Assembly (NCBI RefSeq): GCF_009617875.1
Contig: NZ_BLAV01000001.1
Location: forward strand, 3,100,001-3,164,000
Direction: 5' to 3'
Length of the DNA: 64,000 nt
DNA from: Prolixibacter sp. NT017
Lineage (GTDB): Bacteria; Bacteroidota; Bacteroidia; Bacteroidales; Prolixibacteraceae
Shown here in pieces: positions 1 through 8,757 of this stretch. The notes beneath the pieces are model-generated. The model had not been told where the DNA came from and made no database searches. It saw only the letters and a program-made list of their open reading frames with translations. Made by a program: the position numbers and the translations under genes. Position 1 is the stretch's first letter. Each line of letters starts with the position of its first letter.

Positions 1-1
1 T

Positions 2-2785
2 CCTACCGAGAAGAAACTGGTCAGCCTAATGGAGAAATACAGCAACGAAAACTTGCTGGAACGATTCGGTAACCGAGGCGGACTGAATGATTTCTTCAAA
101 CACATCGACCTGGATACGTTCACCAAACAGGTGGTTCCGTACATCGAAAAGCAAATTCTCAAGTGCCTCGATTTGCTGAAAGAGGATTCCATCCCCTTGT
201 ATCGGAAGGAGTCCAAATACAGCAATCTATATGAAGAGGATCGTATAGAGCTTTGCTACCGCGACACCAGTGCTGTTTTCAATTTCGAACGGCTTGAGCA
301 CGAAACCCGCTATTATTTGACCATCCGGTACCACGATCAGGAAATTTCGCTGCAACACCGCAACGTGATTCTGCTGACTAACCATCCTTGCCGGTTGCTT
401 TACCAGGGGAAGCTGTATTTTTTCGACAACCTGGCCGGAAATAAGCTGCTTCCTTTCTTCGAGAAAAACTACGTCAGCATTCCGCGCAGTGTGGAAGACA
501 AGTACTACCGAACGTTTGTCCTCAGCACCATTCGTCATCACCAGGTTCACGCCAAGGGTTTTGACATTGTGGAAGGAAATCCGGAAAAGAAAGCCATACT
601 TTCGTTAGAGGAAGACCAGCGAAAGAATCCGCGCCTGATGCTTAAATTCAGGTATAATCAGCGCGATTTTCCTTATATAGACAAGGAGATGCAGGCTGTT
701 TATCTGCGTAAGCAGAACGGGAATTACACTTTTTACAAATTCGAGAGAGACAAGAGTTGGGAGAAAGATTTACTGAAGTCGCTCCGGAAAATGGGATTGG
801 TCAAGACGTCTTCCGGACTTCATCCAGAAGGAATTTCGGATGTTACGAGTAGCGAGTACTTCTACTCATTGATCAACTGGCTGAATAATCATCAGCAGGA
901 GCTGGAAGAAGCGGGTATTGAACTGGAACAGCACAACCTCGACCGTAAATACTACACCGGAAGTCATACTCTCAACATCGAGATAAGTGACGAAAGCGAC
1001 TGGTTCGACATTTACGCTTATGTCAATTTTGGTGAGTTTCGTTTCCCTTTTGTCCGACTGAAAAAGAATATCCTCAACGGGGTCCGGGAATTTCAATTGC
1101 CTAACGGCGAAATTGCTGTTCTTCCGGAAGAGTGGTTCGCCCGCTACCGCGATATTTTCACTCTTTCGGAAGCGGACACAGAACATCTGAAGCTGAGAAA
1201 ACACCATTTCCCGGTACTGGAAAACAACCTGAACGGCGTCCATAAAAAATACCTGAAGAAGTTTGAAACACTGACTCAGGAACAACCGGAAGCTCCGGAG
1301 GTGCCACAAAAGCTCAATGCCCTGCTTCGCTCATACCAGGAAGAAGGTTTCGGTTGGATGTACCATCTTCATCAGCACCATTTTGGCGGTTGCCTGGCGG
1401 ATGATATGGGATTGGGAAAAACGGTGCAGACGCTGGCATTGCTCGTAAAAACACAACGCAAAGTCAACGGATATCCTACGCTATTCGACCAGGTTGAAGA
1501 TGACAACAACGGAAAAAACCGGCAGTTTTCGAAGCATCATCAACCAGCCAGTTTGATTGTGCTGCCGACTTCCCTTGTTCATAACTGGGAAGATGAGATT
1601 TTGAAGTTTGCACCAACGCTCAGGTACTATAAATATATAGGTGCGCGCCGCCGGCATAAAATCAACATGCAGGATCTTATTCACCAGCATGACGTGATTC
1701 TGACCACCTACGGAACAGTGCGCAACGATCGGGAATTCCTGAAGCAATACCAGTTTTATTACCTCATTCTCGACGAAGGGCAATACATTAAAAATTCGGG
1801 CTCGAAAACCTACCGGGCCATTAATGACATGAATGCTTCGCACCGGTTAGTGCTGACCGGGACGCCCATCGAGAATTCGCTTTCCGATTTATGGTCGCAA
1901 ATCAATTTTCTGAATAGAGGACTACTCGGAAGCCTGGCCTGGTTTAAACGCGAATTCATCTCTCCTATTGAGCGGAAAAACGATGAAGAAGCACAAAAAA
2001 AACTACAGCAACTCATTCAACCTTTCATCCTGCGGCGAACGAAAGAGCAAGTAGCCCGTGATCTTCCGCCTTTAAGCGAATTAATCCGGTATGTAGATAT
2101 GACGCCGGAGCAGAAAAAAGCGTATGAGGCTGAAAAGTCTTCCATCCGGAACAACATCCTTTCGAATATCGAGGAAATCAGCCTCGAAAAGTCGGCTTTT
2201 GTGGTGCTACAGGGCCTCATCCGATTGCGACAACTGGCCAATCATCCGGCGATGATTGAGGACAACCAGCACATCGAATCGGAAAAATTCAACGAAATTT
2301 TGCGTATGCTCAGCATCTTGGTTGCGGAGAAACACAAAATTCTCATCTTCTCCTCCTTCGTCAGACAATTGAAATTGCTGTCCAAAGAATTTGAAACGAA
2401 TGGCTGGAACTACAGCCTGCTGACAGGGCAAACCCGCGACCGCAAAAAGGTGATCGACGATTTCCAAAATAACCCAGACAACAATATCTTTCTTATTTCA
2501 CTAAAAGCAGGCGGCGTTGGCCTGAATCTGACCTCAGCGGATTATGTTTTCATTGTCGACCCGTGGTGGAACCCGGCAGCTGAAATGCAGGCTGTGAATC
2601 GCGCTCACCGCATCGGACAGGACAAGAAAGTATTTGTGTACCGCTTTATCACCGAAGGAACCATTGAAGAGAAGATTCAAAAGCTGAAAGAAAAGAAATC
2701 GTCGCTGGCCGAGAAATTCATCAATTCCAACAACCCGTTCCGTTCTGTCTCCAAAGACGAACTCATGCACCTCTTCGAAGACTAA
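2..2785 (+). CDS. SNF2-family DEAD/DEAH helicase (5' end outside window)
   Basis: Superfamily 2 DNA translocase of the bacterial SNF2/RapA-like class, expected to remodel protein-DNA or RNA polymerase complexes with ATP. The first ATG is at 29, but the frame is open to the window edge with plausible protein sequence (PTEKKLVSL) before it, so the true start is probably upstream. Counting from 29, an N-terminal region of about 430 residues without a motif I recognise is followed by Walker A DDMGLGKT (about residue 457), the DEAH-box variant DEGQ (about 581), LTGTP (about 608), and the helicase C-terminal lobe with SLKAGGVGLNL and the arginine finger motif NRAHRIGQ (about 860). The family call is firm; the cellular role is not known from sequence. 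The stop codon abuts an inverted-repeat element at 2784. Confidence 0.93.
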   Translation, partial: PTEKKLVSLMEKYSNENLLERFGNRGGLNDFFKHIDLDTFTKQVVPYIEKQILKCLDLLKEDSIPLYRKESKYSNLYEEDRIELCYRDTSAVFNFERLEHETRYYLTIRYHDQEISLQHRNVILLTNHPCRLLYQGKLYFFDNLAGNKLLPFFEKNYVSIPRSVEDKYYRTFVLSTIRHHQVHAKGFDIVEGNPEKKAILSLEEDQRKNPRLMLKFRYNQRDFPYIDKEMQAVYLRKQNGNYTFYKFERDKSWEKDLLKSLRKMGLVKTSSGLHPEGISDVTSSEYFYSLINWLNNHQQELEEAGIELEQHNLDRKYYTGSHTLNIEISDESDWFDIYAYVNFGEFRFPFVRLKKNILNGVREFQLPNGEIAVLPEEWFARYRDIFTLSEADTEHLKLRKHHFPVLENNLNGVHKKYLKKFETLTQEQPEAPEVPQKLNALLRSYQEEGFGWMYHLHQHHFGGCLADDMGLGKTVQTLALLVKTQRKVNGYPTLFDQVEDDNNGKNRQFSKHHQPASLIVLPTSLVHNWEDEILKFAPTLRYYKYIGARRRHKINMQDLIHQHDVILTTYGTVRNDREFLKQYQFYYLILDEGQYIKNSGSKTYRAINDMNASHRLVLTGTPIENSLSDLWSQINFLNRGLLGSLAWFKREFISPIERKNDEEAQKKLQQLIQPFILRRTKEQVARDLPPLSELIRYVDMTPEQKKAYEAEKSSIRNNILSNIEEISLEKSAFVVLQGLIRLRQLANHPAMIEDNQHIESEKFNEILRMLSILVAEKHKILIFSSFVRQLKLLSKEFETNGWNYSLLTGQTRDRKKVIDDFQNNPDNNIFLISLKAGGVGLNLTSADYVFIVDPWWNPAAEMQAVNRAHRIGQDKKVFVYRFITEGTIEEKIQKLKEKKSSLAEKFINSNNPFRSVSKDELMHLFED

Positions 2786-2869
2786 AAAAAGAAAAGGACA
2801 GACCGGGCGGCCTATCCTTTTACTAAACTAACCAAACTAACTAACCTAACTAAACCTAAACTTATGAAA
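2784..2869 (-). ncRNA. Putative small RNA, copy 1 (hairpin element)
   Basis: Candidate minus-strand RNA of about 85 nt. Seen: a -7 box TATTTTTG at 2876-2883 on the minus strand, then a C-poor tract rich in GGTTTAGTTAGG-like words, then a GC-rich hairpin with AAAAGGA/TCCTTTT outer arms (2792-2798, 2815-2821) and a minus-strand T tract (2784-2790). The block is repeated almost exactly at 2984-3069. Read on the plus strand it would instead be a hairpin followed by CTAAC repeats and a six-codon ORF MKSLQK (2864-2884). The T tract favours the minus-strand reading. No RNA family is recognised. Confidence 0.45.
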
Positions 2870-2983
2870 TCATTGCAAAAATAATTCGCAACACTTCAAA
2901 TAATATTAACTAAAGATTAAATAAACGTTTTCTTCATTTCAATGCTCTTTTCAACAGAGCCTCATCAGACCTTTTTAAAAGTT

Positions 2984-3075
2984 AAAAAAGAAAAGGACGG
3001 ACCGGGCGGTCCATCCTTTTACTAAAACTAACCAAACTAACTAACCTAACTAAACCTAAACTTATGAAAAAAAAT
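2984..3075 (-). ncRNA. Putative small RNA, copy 2 (hairpin element)
   Basis: Second copy of the element at 2784-2869, differing by a few substitutions and one added A. The hairpin here is better paired: GGACGGACCG opposite CGGTCCATCC (arms 2991-2997 and 3014-3020). The minus-strand -7 box TATCTTTG at 3082-3089 is a perfect TAnnTTTG match, and the terminator T tract is 2985-2990. The predicted RNA is about 90 nt. The plus-strand alternative is an eight-codon ORF MKKNVPQR at 3064-3090. Duplication with conserved promoter-like and terminator-like ends supports a real transcription unit; this is inference. Confidence 0.48.
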
Positions 3076-3081
3076 GTACCA

Positions 3082-3089
3082 CAAAGATA
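3082..3089 (-). promoter_or_regulatory. Bacteroidota -7 box for putative sRNA copy 2
   Basis: TATCTTTG on the minus strand matches the Bacteroidota consensus TAnnTTTG. It lies about 7 nt before the expected first base of the putative small RNA. The equivalent box of copy 1 is TATTTTTG at 2876-2883. Confidence 0.45.
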
Positions 3090-3267
3090 ACCGCGCACCC
3101 ATGGGTTCGACGAATTATTTCTGTTAAAAATTGTAAAGATTTATCTAAAAAACCTTAACAAACGTAAAGTCTGTAAAGGCTTTCATTGACTGGGGACAGG
3201 CCATTTCCGGTCGCAAAATTGAATAATGTTAAAAATGTGAACTCCCGCCACTTGAAAATTGAACGCA

Positions 3268-3301
3268 CAAAAAAGGAGCTCCTTTTTCAAGAAACTCCTT
3301 T
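3268..3301 (-). terminator. Terminator of first tRNA-Arg
   Basis: On the minus strand, AAAGGAG directly after the tRNA pairs with CTCCTTT and is followed by a T run. The arms are 3295-3301 and 3272-3278 in plus coordinates. Confidence 0.6.
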
Positions 3302-3302
3302 G

Positions 3303-3376
3303 TGAACCCGGAGGGATTCGAACCCCCAACCTCCTGATCCGTAGTCAAGTGCTCTATCCAGTTAAGCTACGGGTCC
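3303..3376 (-). tRNA. tRNA-Arg(ACG), copy 1
   Basis: A 74-nt cloverleaf reads cleanly on the minus strand: acceptor GGACCCG/CGGGTTC with A discriminator, D arm GCTTAACTGGATAGAGC, anticodon loop CTACGGA giving anticodon ACG, and T loop TTCGAAT. CCA is not encoded. The anticodon stem carries T at position 28, giving a U-G wobble; the second copy has C-G there. The ACG anticodon would be deaminated to ICG by TadA to read CGN codons. Confidence 0.95.
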
Positions 3377-3400
3377 ATATAATGCAGTGATAAAAACTTT

Positions 3401-3436
3401 CAAAAAAATAGAAGCTCCTCACTGCAAGAAGCTTCT
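3401..3436 (-). terminator. Terminator between the two tRNA-Arg genes
   Basis: On the minus strand AGAAGCT pairs with AGCTTCT (3430-3436 and 3410-3416), followed by a T-rich run at 3403-3409. Each tRNA therefore seems to have its own terminator, so the pair may be two transcription units. Confidence 0.6.
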
Positions 3437-3439
3437 CTG

Positions 3440-3513
3440 TGAACCCGGAGGGATTCGAACCCCCAACCTCCTGATCCGTAGTCAGGTGCTCTATCCAGTT
3501 AAGCTACGGGTCC
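3440..3513 (-). tRNA. tRNA-Arg(ACG), copy 2
   Basis: Identical in length and structure to the copy at 3303-3376 except C28 instead of T28, restoring a Watson-Crick pair in the anticodon stem. Anticodon ACG, A discriminator, no encoded CCA. The copies lie in tandem on the minus strand, 63 bp apart. Confidence 0.95.
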
Positions 3514-3628
3514 TTTTGTTTTTGAAAGCGGTGCAAATATAAAGAGTTTTCAATAAACACCGTTACTTTCGGAAGGCTTTTTTCGAAAAAAAAGCACGAA
3601 TTCCGGTAGCCTTCCGAGGCTCAAAACT

Positions 3629-3931
3629 TTATGCACCGTCGTATTTGGCCATTTTGTCTTCTATCGTGACCGGTGTTTCGGCGTTGCTTTGGATTTTCAC
3701 GTACGCGAGCATATTTTCCGCGCCAGCGGCATAGCAAGCCTCATGCACTTTTTTAACGACATCCATCAATTGGTCGAAATCACCCTCCATAACCGTTTCG
3801 AAGGGACAAACACGGTATTTTACACCCGATTCTTCAATAATCTTTATCGCTTCGTCCACCAGCGCGTAAGTATCTTTGTCCTCTGCCCGCGGCAATACCT
3901 GCAGAGCTAAGTTAATCTGCTTGTTCATCAT
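3629..3931 (-). CDS. MTH1187/YqgV-family thiamine-binding-type protein
   Basis: A 100-residue protein of the UPF0045/MTH1187 family, small ferredoxin-like folds reported to bind thiamine or its pyrimidine. Visible family traits are the start MNKQINLALQVLP, the segment DEAIKIIEESGVKYRVCPFETVMEG and the C-terminal AENMLAYVKIQ. Whether it acts as carrier, sensor or enzyme subunit is unknown. Two adjacent Met codons start the ORF (3931 and 3928). The first 20 bp overlap the end of the upstream gene, so the two are probably co-transcribed and translationally coupled. No other thiamine gene lies nearby. Confidence 0.82.
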   Translation of the reverse strand: MMNKQINLALQVLPRAEDKDTYALVDEAIKIIEESGVKYRVCPFETVMEGDFDQLMDVVKKVHEACYAAGAENMLAYVKIQSNAETPVTIEDKMAKYDGA

Positions 3932-4661
3932 CTTCTTCTTTAAGAATTTTATTTTCCAGAATATCCCTCAACTCATCGGGGCTAAATTGCTTGACATTGG
4001 TGATAAGCATATCGGTCCGGAGGAAACCGCCAATTTGGTTGCACTCCATGATGATATCGCGAAAGATATTTCGCAGCGGTTCCCGAATCGGAATCATCGC
4101 CGTAAGGGCAACAAATCCTGTATGAAATTCGATTGATTCGAGTTCCGAGTCATAATGATTGAGCGCAAACAAAATTTCCTTTTTCAGCAGCTCTTTCTGC
4201 CAGTCGGTAAAAGGTTGATCTTCCAAAGCGAACAATGCACCAAAATAACGGAACTTGTGTCCCCTTCCTCCCAAACCAGAGGAAATAAAGACCGGGCGTT
4301 CGCCCAGCAACGAGCTTTCGAGCCGGATGCGACTTTCCTGGAAAGCCAGTTCGGTCCAATCGGTCAAAACGGTTTTATTCTCCTCCTTAAAGCGCTCGAT
4401 CAATCGCAATGCGTCAATTCGCTCAAGAGAAGCCAGCTGTACCAACAACTTTTGCTTTTGGTCAACCGGTGTCGTATCAGCAAATAAATTTTCAGCCTGG
4501 TCCAATACTTCAGTCGCATCGAGTCCTTCCTTCGCTTCCCGCGATTGGCGGAAATATTCCTTCTGAAGTTCTATATCGATTTTCTTTTCCAGAATTCGGA
4601 TATTATCCGGCACCTGGTGAAGTGCGTCCTGAATTTTTTCATAAAAACTCTCAAATTCCAT
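3912..4661 (-). CDS. Conserved hypothetical protein, helical N-terminus
   Basis: Soluble protein of about 249 residues if started at MEFESFYEKIQ (4661). An in-frame ATG at 4733 would add 24 residues of atypical sequence close to the divergent feoAB promoter, so I prefer 4661. The first half is charged and helical; the second half has a glycine patch (SSGLGGRGHKFRYFG) and mixed alpha/beta sequence. The C-terminus is acidic (LKEEDDEQAD). I recognise no enzyme motif and do not assign a function. Overlap with the downstream MTH1187-family gene suggests a shared pathway or complex. Confidence 0.7.
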   Translation of the reverse strand: MEFESFYEKIQDALHQVPDNIRILEKKIDIELQKEYFRQSREAKEGLDATEVLDQAENLFADTTPVDQKQKLLVQLASLERIDALRLIERFKEENKTVLTDWTELAFQESRIRLESSLLGERPVFISSGLGGRGHKFRYFGALFALEDQPFTDWQKELLKKEILFALNHYDSELESIEFHTGFVALTAMIPIREPLRNIFRDIIMECNQIGGFLRTDMLITNVKQFSPDELRDILENKILKEEDDEQAD

Positions 4662-4756
4662 TAGTCGACGATTCAGGTTCGGCGCGAAGTTGCAAAATAT
4701 TCGCATATCCACCTCGAATATTACCGTTCTCATTCAGCTTTTTAACAAATAAGAAA

Positions 4757-4764
4757 TATCTTTG
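4757..4764 (+). promoter_or_regulatory. -7 box of the feoAB operon
   Basis: TATCTTTG matches TAnnTTTG about 57 bp before the feoAB start codon. I did not find a clear Fur or DtxR operator by eye. Confidence 0.5.
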
Positions 4765-4820
4765 CCATTATTTTTATTTGTACTAATTACAAAGTAACCG
4801 CGTAAAAATTAGCATCTTAC

Positions 4821-7325
4821 ATGCGTCTCTCAGAAGTCAGTGAAAACCATACTGTCGTTATTTCCAAGGTGATGGGCCACGGCGCTTTCCGCCGCAGGAT
4901 AACGGAGATGGGTTTCGTGCGTGGAAAAGAGGTAAAAGTTTTAAAAAATGCTCCTCTTCGCGATCCGGTTGAATACGAAGTTATGGGGTACCATGTTTCG
5001 CTTCGGCGTGAAGAAGCGCGGTTGATCGAAGTGGTGTCTCGCGAAGAAGCACTCCATTATATTGAACCGACCTATGATGGTACCATTGATTTGGAAACCC
5101 TGAAAACATCGGCTGGCGTCAAAGGGAAGGAAATCAACATTGCCTTAGCAGGAAATCCCAATTGCGGAAAAACATCGCTTTTCAACCGGGCTTCAGGAGC
5201 CAAAGAACACGTTGGAAACTACAGCGGAGTAACCATCGATGCAGCCAAGGCCAACCTCCACTGGAAAGGTTATTCACTTACACTGATTGACCTTCCGGGA
5301 ACCTATTCGCTGACCGCTTACACACCGGAAGAACTATATTCCCGAAAATACATCATCGACGAAACGCCGGACATCGTCGTTAACGTGGTGGACGCTTCCA
5401 ACCTGGAACGCAATCTCTATCTCACCACCCAGCTCATCGATATGGATATCAAAGTCGTGCTGGCATTGAACATGTACGACGAGTTGGAAGCCGGGGGCGC
5501 CAAACTGAAAATAGAAAAACTGGGCAAACTTCTGGGAATCCCCATTATTCCGACCATGGCCAACAAAGGTATCGGGATTGACAAGTTGCTCAACAAGGTG
5601 ATTGACGTTTACGAAGAACGCGATCCAATTGTGCGGCATATCCATATTAATTATGGTGCTGAAATGGAGAAATCCATCAAAGCGTTGCAAAAGGTCATTC
5701 GTGAAGGGAAACCGGCACCGGCGCGGGTATCGTCACGCTATTTGTCGTTGCGGCTTCTCGACAAAGATCCGGAAACCGCCAAAATCATCGACGATTTTCC
5801 GAATGCTGAACAAATCAATACTACCGCGAAGAAAGAAATTGATCGACTGGAAGAACGCCTGGACGATGACAGCTCGCATTTGATTACCGATGCCAAATAC
5901 GGTTTCATTGCCGGCGCTTTGAAAGAGAGTTACAGTGAAGGGGTACGTAGGCGTCATGCCATTACGGAACAGATAGACAAACTGGTTACACACAAATTCT
6001 ACGGCTTTCCGCTTTTCATGCTGTTCATGCTCGCCACTTTTACAGCTACCTTTACTCTCGGTGCTTATCCAATGGACTGGATTGACGCAGGCGTTTCGTG
6101 GCTTGGCGACCTGATTAGAAACGGGATGGCCAATGGAATGCTGAAAGATTTGCTCATCAACGGAATTATCAATGGTGTGGGCAGCGTGGTTGTCTTTCTG
6201 CCGAACATCCTTATTCTGTTCTTTTTTCTTTCCTTCATGGAAGACACGGGCTACATGGCCCGGGCAGCTTTCATCATGGACAAGCTGATGCACAAAATAG
6301 GCCTGCATGGACGTTCTTTCATTCCCATGGTCATGGGATTCGGCTGTAATGTTCCGGCCATTATGGCTACCCGAACGCTTCGTAACCGGAACGACCGCTT
6401 GCTCACGATGCTGATCATTCCGTTCATGTCATGCTCGGCCAGGTTGCCGGTTTATATTGTACTGATCTCTGCCTTCTTTGGAAAATATCCGGGACTGGTC
6501 CTGATGGGACTTTATTTCCTGGGAATTCTGTTGGCAGTTGGAACAGCGAAACTTTTCAACCGGACCATTTTCAAACGAAAGGAAACGCCTTTTGTGATGG
6601 AACTTCCTCCCTACCGGATGCCCACGCTAAAAAATACGTTGTTGCACATGTGGGAAAAGGGAAGTCAGTACCTGCGAAAAATCGGGGGCACCATTCTGGT
6701 CGCAGTGATCGCCATCTGGGCACTGGAATACTTTCCCCGAACAAGTCCGCAGGCGGAACACTTCAACCAGCAAAAACAAGAGGCCAATCAGCTATACCAA
6801 TCAAGGGTTGAAGCTCATCCCGAACAGAGAGATTTGCTGCTGAATGAACGAGACTCGGTTTTGCATCACCTTAGTTTGGCCGAAGAATCATCGCGCATCG
6901 AAAACTCTTACATCGGTAGAATGGGAAAAGCCATCGAGCCGGCTATCCGGCCGCTGGGTTTTGACTGGCGAATGGGCGTGAGCTTACTGGCCGGACTTCC
7001 TGCTAAAGAAATTGTGGTGAGTACCATGGCCATCCTGTTCCAGGTAAACGATGATCCGGAGAATACGCACCTTTTACAGGAAAAACTGCAGACGGAAAGG
7101 TATACTTCTGGTCCAATGACAGGAAAGCCTTTATTTACACCTCTTGTCGCACTTTCGTTCCTGGTTTTTGTGCTGATTTATTTCCCCTGCATTGCCGTTA
7201 TTGCAACCATTCGGAGAGAATCGGGAAGCTGGAAGTGGGCTATTCTTACCGTTGTCTACACAACAGGTGTGGCATGGTTTATGGCATTTATCGTTTACCA
7301 GTTGGGAACATTAATCACAGGATAA
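4821..7325 (+). CDS. feoB: FeoA-FeoB fusion ferrous iron transporter
   Basis: Inner-membrane Fe(II) uptake GTPase with FeoA fused at its N-terminus. Residues 1-75 form the SH3-like FeoA domain (MRLSEV...GYHVSLRREEA). The G domain carries G1 GNPNCGKTS (about 111), G3 DLPG (about 157) and G4 NMYD (about 217). The membrane part starts near residue 390 and contains the Gate motifs, including GFGCNVPAIMATR and a second half ending FPCIAVIATI. The 834-residue length fits a full FeoAB. The GTPase, transmembrane path and FeoA regulator are thus one polypeptide, which is common in Bacteroidota. It is followed after 9 bp by the Cys-rich FeoB partner. Confidence 0.96.
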   Translation: MRLSEVSENHTVVISKVMGHGAFRRRITEMGFVRGKEVKVLKNAPLRDPVEYEVMGYHVSLRREEARLIEVVSREEALHYIEPTYDGTIDLETLKTSAGVKGKEINIALAGNPNCGKTSLFNRASGAKEHVGNYSGVTIDAAKANLHWKGYSLTLIDLPGTYSLTAYTPEELYSRKYIIDETPDIVVNVVDASNLERNLYLTTQLIDMDIKVVLALNMYDELEAGGAKLKIEKLGKLLGIPIIPTMANKGIGIDKLLNKVIDVYEERDPIVRHIHINYGAEMEKSIKALQKVIREGKPAPARVSSRYLSLRLLDKDPETAKIIDDFPNAEQINTTAKKEIDRLEERLDDDSSHLITDAKYGFIAGALKESYSEGVRRRHAITEQIDKLVTHKFYGFPLFMLFMLATFTATFTLGAYPMDWIDAGVSWLGDLIRNGMANGMLKDLLINGIINGVGSVVVFLPNILILFFFLSFMEDTGYMARAAFIMDKLMHKIGLHGRSFIPMVMGFGCNVPAIMATRTLRNRNDRLLTMLIIPFMSCSARLPVYIVLISAFFGKYPGLVLMGLYFLGILLAVGTAKLFNRTIFKRKETPFVMELPPYRMPTLKNTLLHMWEKGSQYLRKIGGTILVAVIAIWALEYFPRTSPQAEHFNQQKQEANQLYQSRVEAHPEQRDLLLNERDSVLHHLSLAEESSRIENSYIGRMGKAIEPAIRPLGFDWRMGVSLLAGLPAKEIVVSTMAILFQVNDDPENTHLLQEKLQTERYTSGPMTGKPLFTPLVALSFLVFVLIYFPCIAVIATIRRESGSWKWAILTVVYTTGVAWFMAFIVYQLGTLITG

Positions 7326-7334
7326 ACAACACGT

Positions 7335-7538
7335 ATGGCTCAAACACTGATAACCATCGTCATTATTGCAATTGCGGCTTATTTCATCATTAAAAAAGCA
7401 ATTGAGACCATCCGCTATTTCCGAAAGCCGGCTCCTTGCAGGGGATGCAGTGGCTCCTGTAAAACCTGTCCTATTACCGAATTTCCACATTCAGGCCACA
7501 CTAAGAAGTCGTCATCAAAAACAGCGAAGAAAAAGTAA
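7335..7538 (+). CDS. FeoB-associated Cys-rich membrane protein
   Basis: A 67-residue single-pass membrane protein: N-terminal helix (residues 3-25), then CRGCSGSCKTC (CxxCxxxCxxC) and a basic Lys/Ser-rich tail. This is the FeoB_associated family found directly after feoB; it is thought to assist Fe(II) transport, perhaps by metal handling at the membrane in the manner of FeoC, but its mechanism is not established. The 9-bp spacing from feoB indicates one operon. Confidence 0.88.
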   Translation: MAQTLITIVIIAIAAYFIIKKAIETIRYFRKPAPCRGCSGSCKTCPITEFPHSGHTKKSSSKTAKKK

Positions 7539-7593
7539 AGCCGGAAACACAACTGCTCCCGGCCCTAAATATTTTGAAGAAATAATCGTCTTT

Positions 7594-8757
7594 CTACAAC
7601 TGGTGTTCCAGAATCTCAGCAACCTGGTCAGGTGAAATATCACCGTGCTCACCGATTCCCACCATTCCTCGATGCAAAAAACGGGTTTTCACTTTCGTGA
7701 TGAAACTGGCGTCAATATCGTAATCGCTCAAGCGAGTTTTGATACCTACCGATTCGAAAAACTTAACCGTTGCCGAAATGATTTGGTCGATCCGTTCGTC
7801 TTCGGTTCCTTCCGTAATGTTCCAAACACGGGCACCGTACTGAAGAATTTTATCCTTCTTGTTACTTCGCTTGATGTGCATCAATCCCGGTAGGACAACC
7901 GCCAAGGTGCGGGCATGATCGACTCCGTGGAACGCGGTAATTTCGTGTCCAATAGCATGTGTCGCCCAATCCTGGGGAACGCCGGCGCCAATCAGTCCGT
8001 TCAGCGCCATGGTTGCCGCCCACATGAAATTGGCTGCTGTGTTGTAGTCGTTACGGTTCGCCAACACTTTCGGACCTTCTTCAATTAATGTCGTCAAAAT
8101 AGATTCTGCAAAACGATCCTGAATCGGAGCATCGACCGGATAAGTCAGGTATTGCTCCATCACATGCACAAACGCATCGACAACACCGTTAGCCACCTGC
8201 CTGTCAGGCAATGAGAAAACAACGGTCGGATCGAGGATGGAGAATTGGGGCATCACCAACGGCGAACCAAATGCCAGTTTTTCCTGCGTCTCAACTCTTG
8301 TCACAACCGAGTTTCCGTTCATTTCGGAACCGGTTGCCGGAAGCGTCAGAACAGAACCCAATGGCAAAGCCTTTAACAGCGGGAAGTCCGTTTTTCCTGT
8401 TAAGATTTCCCATGGATCTTCTCCCGGCCAAAGTGCACCGGCAGCAATGAACTTGGTTCCATCGAGAACAGAACCACCGCCAACAGCCAGCAGAAAATCA
8501 ACTTTCTCCTTCTGCACAATTTCGATGGCTTTCATCAAAGTCTCGTAGTGCGGATTGGGCTCAATTCCGCCAAATTCAATCACGTCCACTCCCTGAAGAG
8601 CTTCCTTTACCTGATCGTATACGCCATTCTTTTTAATGCTGCCTCCGCCATATGTGAGCATCACCTTTTTGTCTTTGGGGACCAGTCCTTTGAGAGCACT
8701 TATCTCACCTTTTCCAAAGACAATCCTCACCGGATTATAGAATTCAAAATTGTTCAT
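7594..8757 (-). CDS. Iron-containing alcohol dehydrogenase (YqhD/BdhA-like)
   Basis: Group III Fe-dependent dehydrogenase of 387 residues, likely an NAD(P)H-linked alcohol/aldehyde oxidoreductase in the cytoplasm. The nucleotide site is seen at YGGGSIKKNG and VGGGSVLDGTK. Metal ligands are expected in DAFVHVMEQYL and in GHEITAFHGVDHA, where His residues are in place. The N-terminus (MNNFEFYNPVRIVFG) resembles YqhD and butanol dehydrogenases, so NADPH-dependent aldehyde detoxification or fermentative alcohol production are both possible. It is transcribed convergently to feoB and stands alone. Confidence 0.9.
   Translation of the reverse strand: MNNFEFYNPVRIVFGKGEISALKGLVPKDKKVMLTYGGGSIKKNGVYDQVKEALQGVDVIEFGGIEPNPHYETLMKAIEIVQKEKVDFLLAVGGGSVLDGTKFIAAGALWPGEDPWEILTGKTDFPLLKALPLGSVLTLPATGSEMNGNSVVTRVETQEKLAFGSPLVMPQFSILDPTVVFSLPDRQVANGVVDAFVHVMEQYLTYPVDAPIQDRFAESILTTLIEEGPKVLANRNDYNTAANFMWAATMALNGLIGAGVPQDWATHAIGHEITAFHGVDHARTLAVVLPGLMHIKRSNKKDKILQYGARVWNITEGTEDERIDQIISATVKFFESVGIKTRLSDYDIDASFITKVKTRFLHRGMVGIGEHGDISPDQVAEILEHQL

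Noticed and set aside
2864..3090. Two tiny plus-strand ORFs (MKSLQK and MKKNVPQR) as leader peptides
   Set aside because: No downstream gene follows on that strand and the T runs favour minus-strand transcription; kept only as an alternative reading.
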